NCBI GenBank assembly: GCA_036675505.1
Contig: JAKFEW010000110.1
Location: 1-64,000, forward strand
From: JAKFEW01 sp036675505
Lineage (GTDB): Bacteria > Cyanobacteriota > Sericytochromatia > S15B-MN24 > JAQBPE01
Reading direction: 5' to 3'
Length of the DNA stretch: 64,000 bases
In this document: one piece after another, positions 56,094-64,000 of the stretch
Layout of the letters: each line of letters starts with the position of its first letter
Position numbering within the stretch: the stretch's first letter is position 1
Notes under the pieces: model-generated
The model's database searches: none
What the model was told of the DNA's origin: nothing
What the model saw: only the letters and a program-made list of their open reading frames with translations
Position numbers and translations under genes: made by a program

Positions 56094-57428
56094 ATGAACC
56101 GGAAGCTTTCCCTGGCCCTCGCCGCCAGTGCTCTCGTCGCCTCCACCGCTGGTTGTGCGAAGTCGTTCGCGCCCACGGCAGCCGGGGGGGCGGGCCACCG
56201 AGATAGCGGCGCCATGATGGTCGCCGGCGCGCCCATCGCGGGCAAGTTCGTCGTCAAGATGCGGCCCGGCCAGGCCCTCCGCATGAAGCAGGGTTCGGGC
56301 GCGAAGGCCGAGCAGGCGATCCCCTCGCTGAACATCTACTCGGTCGAGGCCGCGGGCAAGTCGATCAACGACCTCAAGAAGGAATTCGGCCCCGGCGTCG
56401 AGTACATCGAGCAGGACGTCGTCATCACGCTCGCCGACCCGTTGCAGACCCTGACCTCGGGCTTCGACAGCCGGACCGGCGCGAAGGCCGAAGAGGGCTT
56501 CAACGACCCGATGGCCGCCGAGCAGTGGGGCATCAAGAACACCCAGCAGGCCGAGGCGGTCGCGGCCACCAAGGGCGGCTCGACGGACGTGGTCGTCGCC
56601 ATCGTCGACACGGGCGTCGACCTCGGCCACCCGGACCTCAAGGACAAGCTCGTGAAGGGCTACAACGCCACCGGCCTGTCGGGCCTGTTCGGCCTCGGCT
56701 CGCCCAAGGACGACAACGGCCACGGCACCCACTGCGCCGGCACCGCGGCCGCCATCACCAACAACGGCGTCGGCGTCGCCGGCATGGCCGCCAACTGCAA
56801 GATCATGCCCGTCCGCGTGCTGGCTGGCGCCGGCTCCGGCTCGCTCCTGTCGGTCGCCAAGGGCATCACCTGGGCCGCCGACCACGGCGCCGACGTCATC
56901 AGCCTGAGCCTCGGCGGCGCCGGCACGATGTCGGCCCTGGGCGACGCGGTCAGCCACGCCCTCAAGAAGAACGTCGTCGTCGTCGCCGCGATGGGCAACT
57001 CCGGCCACAACGGCAACCCGATCTCCTACCCGGCCTCGTACCCCGGCGTGATCGCCGTCGGCGCGACCGACGCGGAGGACAAGATCGCGTTCTTCTCGTC
57101 GTTCAACAAGTACTGCTCGGTCAGCTCGCCCGGCGTGAAGATCATGTCCTCGACCCCCACCTACGACGTGTGGCTCACGAAGAACTCGGGCGGCAAGATC
57201 ACCAAGAACTACTCGTACATGAGCGGCACCTCGATGGCCACCCCGCTGGTCGCCGGCCTGTGCGGCCTGATCCGCTCGAAGCACGCCGACCTCGCCCCGG
57301 CGAAGGTGAAGGCGCTCCTCGAGAGCACCGCCGACAAGACCGCCGATATGGCGGGTGCGGACTGGAACGAGAAGTTCGGCTTCGGTCGCATCAACGCGCT
57401 GAAGGCCGTGACGGCGGCCGTGAACTAA
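56094..57428 (+). CDS. Subtilisin-family (S8) serine protease lipoprotein
   Basis: 444 aa from the ATG at 56094 with GAAAGGAG upstream. MNRKLSLALAASALVASTAG ends in lipobox STAGC. A propeptide (about residues 40-115: GKFVVKMRPGQALRM to GVEYIEQDVVITL) is of inhibitor I9 type. The catalytic triad is complete: Asp in VVVAIVDTGVDLGHPDL, His in DDNGHGTHCAGTAA and Ser in YMSGTSMATPLVAGLCGL, with the oxyanion Asn in AAMGNSGHNGNP. It would be anchored to a membrane by its lipid and act outside the cytoplasm. The upstream gap (55886-56093) is AT-rich and contains promoter-like TATAAG near 55985. A terminator follows. Confidence 0.93.
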   Translation: MNRKLSLALAASALVASTAGCAKSFAPTAAGGAGHRDSGAMMVAGAPIAGKFVVKMRPGQALRMKQGSGAKAEQAIPSLNIYSVEAAGKSINDLKKEFGPGVEYIEQDVVITLADPLQTLTSGFDSRTGAKAEEGFNDPMAAEQWGIKNTQQAEAVAATKGGSTDVVVAIVDTGVDLGHPDLKDKLVKGYNATGLSGLFGLGSPKDDNGHGTHCAGTAAAITNNGVGVAGMAANCKIMPVRVLAGAGSGSLLSVAKGITWAADHGADVISLSLGGAGTMSALGDAVSHALKKNVVVVAAMGNSGHNGNPISYPASYPGVIAVGATDAEDKIAFFSSFNKYCSVSSPGVKIMSSTPTYDVWLTKNSGGKITKNYSYMSGTSMATPLVAGLCGLIRSKHADLAPAKVKALLESTADKTADMAGADWNEKFGFGRINALKAVTAAVN

Positions 57429-57442
57429 AGTCGGTTCACCTG

Positions 57443-57481
57443 GCGGGCCCCTTCTCCAATTGGAGAGGGGGCCCGCTTTTT
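57443..57481 (+). terminator. Rho-independent terminator of the subtilase gene
   Basis: GCGGGCCC...GGGCCCGC extended by CTTCTCC-AATT-GGAGAG pairing, followed by TTTTT. Confidence 0.92.
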
Positions 57482-57520
57482 GGCTTGCAACGTGGGGCCG
57501 TGCGGGTTAGGATGCAGGCC

Positions 57521-57964
57521 ATGAACCAGTATCCGCCCATCCCGCCCCTGGACGCGCGCCAGGTCAAGGAGCTCGTGTGCCAGGTGCGCGTGCTGCGGCA
57601 CGACTACCCCGGCCTGAGCGACGACGAGCTGGCGGCCGAGTGGGCCGAGGGCCAGCAGTGGAAGCTGCGCGAGGGGCGTCCGACGCCCTTCGCCGCGTGG
57701 CTCGCGATGGACGGCTGGGAGCGCGGGTTCAAGCGGGCCCTCGAGTTCGCCGCGCGGCTCGACGATCGCTCGGCCAAGCAAAAGGCGCTCCGCCAGAAGG
57801 CGAAGGACTGGAAGCTCGACCGCGAGCCGGCCACGCCCCGCCAGCGCCGGCTGATCGACAAGTTGGTGAAGGAGCGGGCGATCACGCCCCCGGCCGAGCC
57901 CGATTCGCTCTCCAAGCTGGCGGCGCGCCGGCTGATCCAACAGGGCCTCGGAGGGCCTCGATGA
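57521..57964 (+). CDS. Hypothetical cytoplasmic protein
   Basis: 147 aa from the ATG at 57521; the ATG at 57512 is an alternative. The sequence is helical and basic in the C-terminal half (KALRQKAKDWKLDREPATPR, RRLIDKLVKERAI). There is no signal, membrane segment or motif that I recognise. A tetrapeptide-like RQRRLIDKL pattern is reminiscent of small DNA/RNA-binding or phage-like helper proteins, but this is weak. Its stop overlaps the start of the GHL10-like gene (ATGA), so the two are coupled. Confidence 0.6.
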   Translation: MNQYPPIPPLDARQVKELVCQVRVLRHDYPGLSDDELAAEWAEGQQWKLREGRPTPFAAWLAMDGWERGFKRALEFAARLDDRSAKQKALRQKAKDWKLDREPATPRQRRLIDKLVKERAITPPAEPDSLSKLAARRLIQQGLGGPR

Positions 57965-59706
57965 TCCGCAAGTATCTGGCCCTGGCGGTGACGGCGCTCT
58001 TGCTCGCGGGCACGGGGGGCCCGGCGTTCGCCGCGCCGCCCGCCAAGGGGGCGCCCGAACTATACGACGCCGTGCGCAACGGCCGCGCGGCCGTGACCCG
58101 CACCGAGGCGAAGCTGAACGAGGCCAAGGCGGCCTTCCTCGATGTCCCCGTCTCGCGGGCCGCGGTGAGCCTCTCGCTCGCGCGCATGTCCTACGACACC
58201 GCGAGCCTGCTGCTCAGCCTGGACGATCAGCGCGGGGAGGCGCGCAAATGGCTGGCGCGGGGCGATCGCTACCTCAAGGAAGCCGCCATGAGCCTGGTGC
58301 CGTCGCGCGGCGCCGAGGTGCGCGGCATGCTGATCGACGCGGGCTCGTTGCCGAAGACCGAGGCGGGCGTGATCGCGCTCGTCGAGAAGCTCGCCACCGC
58401 GAACTTCAACGTGCTGGTGCCCGAAGTCTACCGGCGCGGCTACACGATCTATTCGAGCCGCTACACCGAGCGTGACCCCGAGTTCGCGAAGGCTCCCGAC
58501 CTCCTGCGGGTGTTGATCCGCGAGGCCCACAAGCACGGGATGGAGGTCCACCCGTGGATCTGGACGTTCCGCGCCAAGTCGCCCGGCTTCGGCAACCCGC
58601 TGCTCGGCCGCCTGCCCGCGTTGGCCTCGCGCACCGAAGGCAAGGAGGCGCGGTTCCTGAGCGCGGCGAGCCCGCAAGCGCGCGAATACGTCTATCGCCT
58701 CGTCGAGGAGCTCGCGGATGGCTACGAGATCGACGGCCTGCTGCTCGACTACATCCGCTACGACGAGGAGATCCCGGAAGACGACATCTCCAAGACCCAG
58801 TTCGCGCTCGAGTACCAGGCGCGCCATGGCGCGATGCCGCCCGACCCGATCCCGAAGAACTCGCCCCTGATGGTGGAGTGGCAGCTGTGGCGCGAGCAGC
58901 AGGTGAACCTCGCGGTGCAGGAGATCTCGCGGCTTTTGAAGGCGCGCCACCCGCGCTTCCCGATCGCGGCGGCGGTCTTCCGCGGCGAGGCCTACTCGCG
59001 GCTCGTGAAGATGCAGAACTGGCGCCACTGGTCGAACAACGACTGGATCGACTGGCCTTCGCCCATGCTGTATACGGCGAAGAACCAGGATCTCTCGATG
59101 TGGCTCGACTGGGAGACCGACAAGCACACCCGGCCGAACCTGATCTACCCGATCCTGGGCGTGCACCGCTTCGCGAGCCCCGACAACCTCGTGCAGGAGC
59201 TCGAGCACCTGAACGACGAGAACACGGCGGGTTCGATGATCTTCGCGCTGGCCCACTTCGACATGGCGCTGCTCGACGACCTGCGCGCGGGCCCGTTCCG
59301 GGAGCCCGCCACGCTGCCGCACCGCAACTTGGTGCGGGCGACCCGCAAGACGCTGGCCCAGGCGAGCTACTACCTCGGCCGCGTCTTCGCCCAGGGCGAC
59401 TTCGAGGCCGCGGCGACGGCCCACATGCTCCATGAGGAGCTCGTGAAGGTGACGCGCAACCTGCCTTTGCACGAGGGACCGTATTACCAGAACGACGCGC
59501 TGATCGAGCGGCTGCGCTCGCTGCAGGCCCTGGCCGACGTGGCGCCCTGGCCGGCGGCGGCGCGCAAGGAGTTCAAGCACCGGCTGGATTACGCGGTGGC
59601 GTTGATCCGGGCGAACAAGTTCAGGCTGGAGCGCACGCGGTACGTGCCGCCGGTGATGCCGCCGATCAAGGTGGATGAAGAGCAGCACAAGGGCCCGCAA
59701 GACTAG
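57961..59706 (+). CDS. Secreted GHL10-like (DUF187) glycoside hydrolase
   Basis: 581 aa from the ATG at 57961. Signal MIRKYLALAVTALLLAGTGG with cleavage after AFA. A helical N-terminal domain (about residues 30-110) precedes a (beta/alpha)8-type domain: MLIDAGSLPKTEAGVIALVE, PEVYRRGYTIYSS, HGMEVHPWIWTF, YEIDGLLLDYIRYDEEIP and WSNNDWIDWPSPMLYTA. The order matches the GHL10 family, whose members are predicted glycoside hydrolases with an Asp in the (L)DYIRY motif. Substrate unknown, likely an exopolysaccharide or cell-wall sugar. It is coupled to the small gene before it. Confidence 0.85.
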   Translation: MIRKYLALAVTALLLAGTGGPAFAAPPAKGAPELYDAVRNGRAAVTRTEAKLNEAKAAFLDVPVSRAAVSLSLARMSYDTASLLLSLDDQRGEARKWLARGDRYLKEAAMSLVPSRGAEVRGMLIDAGSLPKTEAGVIALVEKLATANFNVLVPEVYRRGYTIYSSRYTERDPEFAKAPDLLRVLIREAHKHGMEVHPWIWTFRAKSPGFGNPLLGRLPALASRTEGKEARFLSAASPQAREYVYRLVEELADGYEIDGLLLDYIRYDEEIPEDDISKTQFALEYQARHGAMPPDPIPKNSPLMVEWQLWREQQVNLAVQEISRLLKARHPRFPIAAAVFRGEAYSRLVKMQNWRHWSNNDWIDWPSPMLYTAKNQDLSMWLDWETDKHTRPNLIYPILGVHRFASPDNLVQELEHLNDENTAGSMIFALAHFDMALLDDLRAGPFREPATLPHRNLVRATRKTLAQASYYLGRVFAQGDFEAAATAHMLHEELVKVTRNLPLHEGPYYQNDALIERLRSLQALADVAPWPAAARKEFKHRLDYAVALIRANKFRLERTRYVPPVMPPIKVDEEQHKGPQD

Positions 59707-59724
59707 CCGAAGGGACGGAAAGGA

Positions 59725-60480
59725 ATGCCTGGGCTCGTTCTGGGTGAGGCACGCCTCGAAGGCGACCTGATCGTCTTCGACAAGGACGGCGTCCTGCTCG
59801 ATTTCGATTTCCTCTGGACCGCCGTCACGCAGGCCCGCGCCACCGCGATCGCCACCGCCGCCGGCCGCCTGGACCTCGCCGCGCCCCTGCTCGACCTCCT
59901 CGGCCTCGACGCCGGAGACCACGTGCGCCCCGATGGCCTGCTCGCCGTCGGCACGCGCGACGAATCGCGCGTCGCGGCGGCCACGCTGCTCCACCAGCAC
60001 GGTCTGGCGTGGCACCGTGCCCGCCAGGCGGCGGGCGTGGGTTTCGAAACCGCGGACGCCCGAATCGATCGCACGGCGCTGACGCGGCCGCTGCCCGGCG
60101 TGGCAGCGGCCTTGCGGGCACTCCACGCCGCCGGGTGGCGTCTCGCGATCGCCACCACCGACCAGACTGAAGGCGCCTGGCACTTCCTCCGCGTGAGCGG
60201 GCTCGACGGGCTGTTCAGGTCCGTCGTCGGCGCCGATCGCGTGCCGGCCAGCAAGCCGGACCCGGCCATGTTCCGGCTCGCTTGCGCCGAGGCAGGGGTG
60301 GCGCCCGCGCGCGCGCTGATGGTCGGCGACGTCGACCTCGACCTCCTGATGGGCCGCGCCGGCGGCGCGCTGGCGACGGTCGGCGTGCTCTCGGGCGTGG
60401 GCGACCGGGCGCTGCTGACGCCTCACGCGGACCACTTGCTGGCGGGCGTCGCGGATCTCACGCCAATCGCGTCGGGGTGA
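59725..60480 (+). CDS. HAD-superfamily phosphatase
   Basis: 251 aa with GGAAAGGA directly upstream. HAD motifs: I is IVFDKDGVLLDFDFLW (Asp nucleophile and Asp+2), II is the Thr in LAIATTDQTEG, III is Lys in ASKPDPAMF, and IV is MVGDVDLDLLMGRAGG. The type I cap suggests phosphoglycolate phosphatase-like enzymes. Substrate unknown. It follows the GHL10-like gene after 18 bases. Confidence 0.88.
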   Translation: MPGLVLGEARLEGDLIVFDKDGVLLDFDFLWTAVTQARATAIATAAGRLDLAAPLLDLLGLDAGDHVRPDGLLAVGTRDESRVAAATLLHQHGLAWHRARQAAGVGFETADARIDRTALTRPLPGVAAALRALHAAGWRLAIATTDQTEGAWHFLRVSGLDGLFRSVVGADRVPASKPDPAMFRLACAEAGVAPARALMVGDVDLDLLMGRAGGALATVGVLSGVGDRALLTPHADHLLAGVADLTPIASG

Positions 60481-60558
60481 CAGAACGCCAATACGACGAG
60501 GCCTTCGTTGTGTTATCGTGGCTGCGCTAACCGCCCCACCCACCCCACCAGAGCAGTC

Positions 60559-62505
60559 TTGATCCCGCTTCGCTCGACTTTCTTATTCACTGCCACCGTG
60601 TCCCTGGTGGTGGCGCCCGGGGGGCCCGTGGCCGCCGCGCCCGCGGCGCACCGCGTCGTGGTGCTGTCCTGCGACGGTGCGGGCGCGCAGATGCTCGGGC
60701 GGGCGGTGGCGGCGGGGCGGATGCCGCAGCTCGCGGCGATCCAGGCCGAGGGCGCCGCGGCGGCGCATGCGCGCACGGCCTTCGGGAGCCGGACGGCCTC
60801 GGGCCATGCGGCGCTCTGGACCGGCGCCTGGGGCAACGTGAACGGCGTGAGCGCCAACCAGGTGCCGCGCCTGCCGCTCGCCAGGCACACGATCCTCGAG
60901 GTCGCGAACGGCTTCGAGGCCGATGCCCTCGCGGCCGAGCCGTTGTTCGTCACAGCGGCACGCTCGGGGCTGCGCGTGCTGACGTTCAACGTGACCCACA
61001 CGACGCCGCTCGCGGCCTTCGTGCCGGGCGGCAAGTTCGGCGAGGGGTTGGGCGATCGCCTGATGATGCTCAACGGTTACCTCGGCCTGACCGGGCCGGA
61101 AGGCACCTGGGATGGCTCGTCCGGCCTGAATGGCGCTGACGCCTGGACCGGCCTGCCCACCTCCGCCGCGCCGCCGCGCGAGCTCGCCGGCCGCGTCGCC
61201 GGCGTGCCGCTCTACGCCGCGATGATCGACGACCCGCTCGACCCCGTCCAGGGTTACGATACGGTCCTGCTCTCCTGGAACCGCGAAGGCCGCGCGCCGG
61301 TCGCACGCCTCAAGCCGCGCGCGCCACGAGACGATGCCGCCTGGAGCGGGCCGGTGCGGGTGCCGGCGAAGGGCGCGCCGGCGCTGACGTTCTTCCGGCT
61401 GTTCGAGCTCGATCCCACGGGCCAACGCGTGCTGCTTTACCACACCCCGCCCGCGCGCCTCGTCGCGAATGGCGAGGCGGCGCCGGTGGTCGGCGCGGTT
61501 GCCGCGGGCGGCTTCGTCGAAGGCAGCGCCACGGACGCTTACGTCGCCGGGCGCCTCGGACGCACCGTCGCCGACGGCGGCGATGGGCGCGCCGAGGAAC
61601 GCTACCTCGCGACGACGCGCTTCGCGCTCGCACGGGCGCGCGCCGCGCTGGGTGCGCTCGTCGGCCGATCGGATTGGGACCTGCTGATGACCTATGTGCC
61701 GTTCCCGGATGAGGCGGCGCACCTCTGGTACGGATACGTCACGCCAGGGTCGCCGGCCTACGACAGGGCGCTGGCCCCCAAGCTGCGGCCCGCGCTGGAT
61801 GGCGTGCTCACCGAGCTCGACGCCCTGCTGGGTACCGTGCGCGCGGCGATGCCGGACGACACGGCGCTGTTGATCGTGGGCGACCACGGCATGGCTCCGG
61901 CGCGCTGGGACTTCCGGCCGAACGTCGCGCTGCGGCGCGCCGGTCTGCTTGCGCTCGGCCGCGACGGCCGGGTCGACCTCGCGCGCACCCGGGCGATGTA
62001 CGGTCCCGGGGACGGGGCGTACGTCGTGGTGAACACCACCGCCCACAAGGGCGGCGTCGTGGACCCCGCAGACGTGCCGGCGGTGCTCGCCGAGGTGCGC
62101 AAGGCGTTCGGCGCGATCACCGTCAAGACCCCGGCCGGCGTCGTACCGCTCGTGCGCAGCTGGACCGAGCCGACGCAGGCCGTTGCCGACGAGCTGGGCG
62201 TCGGTGGGCGCTCGGGCGGCGAGATCTACCTCGATCTGCAGCCCGGCTACGCCTTCGACGCCGTGCCCACGGGCGAATTGCTCTTTCAGTCGCGCCCGCC
62301 GAACTCGGCCGGCGCGCACGTCTTCGACTCCCGGCGCGCCGAGATCCATGCGGCGTTTTACGCGGTCGGGGCCGGCATCAAGCGTGGGGCGCGTCTTGGC
62401 GGAATTCGAAACATCGACGTCGCGCCGACGGCTGCCAGGCTGCTCGGCATCCGCCCACCGGCCCAGGCCACCGGGCGGGCTCTCGACGAGATCCTGCTGC
62501 CCTGA
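60559..62505 (+). CDS. Alkaline phosphatase superfamily (type I phosphodiesterase-like) exported enzyme
   Basis: 648 aa from a TTG at 60559, which gives signal IPLRSTFLFTATVSLVVAPG with cleavage after AAA; a GTG at 60598 is another option. Metal-binding and nucleophile motifs: VVVLSCDGAGAQMLGRAV, ASRTASGHAALWTGAWGNVN-like nucleophile segment (Thr/Ser in SRTASGHA), VPFPDEAAHLWYGYV and LLIVGDHGMAPARW. A C-terminal GIRNIDVAPTAARLLGIRPP is typical of nucleotide pyrophosphatase/phosphodiesterase-type enzymes. It would hydrolyse phosphate esters or diesters in the periplasm. It stands alone between a HAD phosphatase and a convergent gene. Confidence 0.85.
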   Translation: MIPLRSTFLFTATVSLVVAPGGPVAAAPAAHRVVVLSCDGAGAQMLGRAVAAGRMPQLAAIQAEGAAAAHARTAFGSRTASGHAALWTGAWGNVNGVSANQVPRLPLARHTILEVANGFEADALAAEPLFVTAARSGLRVLTFNVTHTTPLAAFVPGGKFGEGLGDRLMMLNGYLGLTGPEGTWDGSSGLNGADAWTGLPTSAAPPRELAGRVAGVPLYAAMIDDPLDPVQGYDTVLLSWNREGRAPVARLKPRAPRDDAAWSGPVRVPAKGAPALTFFRLFELDPTGQRVLLYHTPPARLVANGEAAPVVGAVAAGGFVEGSATDAYVAGRLGRTVADGGDGRAEERYLATTRFALARARAALGALVGRSDWDLLMTYVPFPDEAAHLWYGYVTPGSPAYDRALAPKLRPALDGVLTELDALLGTVRAAMPDDTALLIVGDHGMAPARWDFRPNVALRRAGLLALGRDGRVDLARTRAMYGPGDGAYVVVNTTAHKGGVVDPADVPAVLAEVRKAFGAITVKTPAGVVPLVRSWTEPTQAVADELGVGGRSGGEIYLDLQPGYAFDAVPTGELLFQSRPPNSAGAHVFDSRRAEIHAAFYAVGAGIKRGARLGGIRNIDVAPTAARLLGIRPPAQATGRALDEILLP

Positions 62506-62544
62506 GTTCTCCCGCCTGATTCTCCCGCCTTGCGGCGGAAGGTG

Positions 62545-63141
62545 TCAGAACCTCACGCGCGCGCCGACCCAGTCGGCCTTGAGCTCCGTGAACGGCCATT
62601 GCGGCACGACCATCACCTCGAGGACGCCGAAGCGGTAAGCGATCTCGGGCGTCAGCAGCACGGACTGGCCGCCGGCCGCGCCGGTCTCGGTGTCGTAGGC
62701 CTGGATGCCGAGGCGGAAGGTCAGGCCGCTCTCGGTCATCAGCGTGGTCATGATCCCCGCCTGCCAGCCCCACACGCTCGGGGCGTCCGGCATGCCTGCG
62801 ATCACCGGCTTGATGTTCGTCGCCGCGACGTTCAGCGCGATGCCGAGCCCCGCCGCCTCCTCGTCCACCAATTTCAGCGTGGTGCGGTAGATCCAGCTGC
62901 TCGGCTGCAGCACGTGATCGACGCCGATGCCGAAGCTCAGCGGGGAGAGCAGGGCGAAGTCCATCGACGCCGGCCCGCCCCAGGCGTAGCTGAGCGCGAG
63001 CTCCTTGTCGTGGAAATCGGCCTTCGCTTCGCGGAATGCCGGCCGGTTCGGGTTCGCGGCCTGGGCCACGGCCGGGGAGGCCAGGCCGATCGTCAGGGCC
63101 AGGCCGAGCAGGGGTGTGGCGAGGGCGCGGAGGTGTCGCAT
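62545..63141 (-). CDS. Outer-membrane-barrel-like exported protein
   Basis: 198 aa with signal MRHLRALATPLLGLALTIGL, cleaved near AVA-QAA. The mature chain shows alternating hydrophobic residues suited to beta strands (ELALSYAWGG, FGIGVDHVLQPSSWIYRTTL, FRLGIQAYDTE) and ends with the terminal Phe of GARVRF, as in outer-membrane barrels. No family is recognised. It is convergent with the phosphodiesterase-like gene and divergent from fliJ. Confidence 0.7.
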   Translation of the reverse strand: MRHLRALATPLLGLALTIGLASPAVAQAANPNRPAFREAKADFHDKELALSYAWGGPASMDFALLSPLSFGIGVDHVLQPSSWIYRTTLKLVDEEAAGLGIALNVAATNIKPVIAGMPDAPSVWGWQAGIMTTLMTESGLTFRLGIQAYDTETGAAGGQSVLLTPEIAYRFGVLEVMVVPQWPFTELKADWVGARVRF

Positions 63142-63232
63142 GGCCTCATCTTACCCTGGGTTGCCACCCCCGCACAGCGACCAGGCGCGGATCACGGTTC
63201 TACCGGCCATGCGCCGGGTACAATGACCTCGT

Positions 63233-63778
63233 ATGGCTTTTAGATACCAACTCCAGAAGGTCCTCGACCTGATCGAGCGGAAAGAGAAGGAGATCGACGC
63301 CAAGGTCATGGCGGCGGCGGCGCGGCGTGACATCGAGCAGGGCAAGCTCGACGAGATCGACCTCCGCCGGAACGCGGCCCAGAAGGGCCTGAGCGCTCAG
63401 ATGTCGGCGGGCGCCACCCCCGACGTCGCGGCCAGCAACGACTACATCCAGATGCTCGGCCAGAGGCTCGACTCCCAGAAGAAGGCGCTCGCCACGGCGG
63501 AGCAGGAGCTCAAGGCGATCCAAGAGGTGCAAACGCAGGTGCGGCGTGAGCGCGGCAAGCTCGAGAAGCACAAGGAAATGAAGCTCGTCGAGCACCAGGC
63601 GGTGGTGAAGAAGAAGGAGGCCCAGCGCATCGACGAGATGGCGGGCAACATCTTCATGAAGCGCCGCAAGGCCCTCGAAGAGGAGAACGTGGAGCTCGCG
63701 GATCGCCTCGATAAGTTTGAAAAGCTCAAGCTGCTGCGGGAGATGCGCGAGAAGCGCGAGAAGGAGTCACGCTGGTGA
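63233..63778 (+). CDS. fliJ: Flagellar export protein FliJ
   Basis: 181 aa. FRYQLQKVLDLIERKEKEID is the standard FliJ N-terminus, followed by one long charged coiled coil (EQELKAIQEVQTQVRRERGK, EAQRIDEMAGNIFMKRRKAL). FliJ forms the stalk-like part of the flagellar type III export ATPase complex with FliI and FliH. Its length is somewhat above E. coli FliJ (147 aa), close to cyanobacterial-relative and Gram-positive versions. A GTACAAT -10-like box is at 63218. The next gene overlaps its stop by 4 bases. Confidence 0.92.
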   Translation: MAFRYQLQKVLDLIERKEKEIDAKVMAAAARRDIEQGKLDEIDLRRNAAQKGLSAQMSAGATPDVAASNDYIQMLGQRLDSQKKALATAEQELKAIQEVQTQVRRERGKLEKHKEMKLVEHQAVVKKKEAQRIDEMAGNIFMKRRKALEEENVELADRLDKFEKLKLLREMREKREKESRW

Positions 63779-64000
63779 ACCTGCCGACCTTCACGGTGCC
63801 GCTGCCGCCCATCCAGGAACCGCCCCCGCCGCCGCGGGCGCGCGAGGACGACGACCGGTACCGCACGGACCGAGCCGACCGCGAGACCGACGACGCCTTC
63901 GATCGGGCCCTCAAGCAGGAGCTCGAGCGCAAGGCTGCCGGCGCGCCGCCGCCGCCGCCGTTGCCGCTCATTCCGCTCTTGATGCCCGTGCCGCAGCTGT
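63775..64000 (+). CDS. Proline-rich protein, 5' part only, in a flagellar locus
   Basis: Starts with a GTG in 4-base overlap (GTGA) with fliJ and is open to the window end. The visible 75 residues begin MNLPTFTVPLPPIQEPPPPP, then an acidic/basic stretch (DDAFDRALKQELERKA) and more Pro. Genes after fliJ often encode the hook-length protein FliK, whose N-terminus is poorly conserved; this is possible but unproven. Confidence 0.6.
   Translation, partial: MNLPTFTVPLPPIQEPPPPPRAREDDDRYRTDRADRETDDAFDRALKQELERKAAGAPPPPPLPLIPLLMPVPQL

Overview
The window is a gene-dense, very GC-rich chromosomal segment, with almost every gap under 300 bases, from a diderm bacterium. It encodes many lipoproteins with clear lipoboxes, a protein that looks like an outer-membrane barrel, Tat translocase subunit A/E, and FliJ, so the cell is probably flagellated. 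The best lineage clues are an LdpA-type protein with two 4Fe-4S motifs (44806-45807), directly followed by a Ycf45-type R3H/AAA ATPase (45826-47415) and thymidylate kinase, plus an AMIN-domain envelope protein. This combination points to the Cyanobacteriota. No photosynthesis gene is visible, so a non-photosynthetic sister lineage such as Sericytochromatia is my inference. I found no tRNA, rRNA, CRISPR array, transposase or prophage.

Layout. 1-7312: a partial sensor kinase, a small lipoprotein, a homogentisate/fumarylacetoacetate catabolic operon with a flavin reductase, then PRC-barrel, lipid kinase, START-like and TrmL genes on the minus strand. 7380-16885: an AMIN/proline-threonine-rich protein, then a tightly packed plus-strand run of a zinc-ribbon protein, four lipoproteins (two of them paralogous propeller/DNRLRE types) and a response regulator. 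Its promoter closely resembles that of the kinase at 1063. 16922-22275: a partner-switching block (SpoIIE-like phosphatase, STAS antagonist, RsbW-like kinase, HTH protein) with a hybrid-domain sensor kinase and a second response regulator. 22513-28280: a small glycine-rich protein, a coiled-coil protein, an acetyltransferase, a lipoprotein and a large NERD-pseudokinase-kinase membrane protein. 28343-32166: tatA-uvrB, with uvrB interrupted by a 538-residue intein in the Walker A motif.

32394-38343: a GAF membrane protein, rsmD, an EF-hand protein, rlmH, a DUF1934 gene, an ArgRS-like protein that has lost its catalytic core, and FapA. 38353-43234: two paralogous alpha/beta hydrolases around an NHL-type lipoprotein. 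43278-49687: Orn/Lys/Arg decarboxylase, LdpA, Ycf45-like, tmk, sppA, Yip1-like. 49688-53975: a long structured leader upstream of a large LysM protein with no signal peptide, then a small lipoprotein. 54002-64000: mnmG, a subtilase lipoprotein, a hypothetical, a GHL10-like glycoside hydrolase, a HAD phosphatase, an alkaline-phosphatase-superfamily enzyme, an outer-membrane-like protein, fliJ and the start of the next flagellar-locus gene.

Most notable: the uvrB intein; the catalytically dead ArgRS-like protein in what looks like the argS locus; the pseudokinase-kinase fusion; the duplicated palindromic promoter linking a kinase to the lipoprotein operon; LdpA outside an obviously photosynthetic context; and the leader RNA of the LysM protein.
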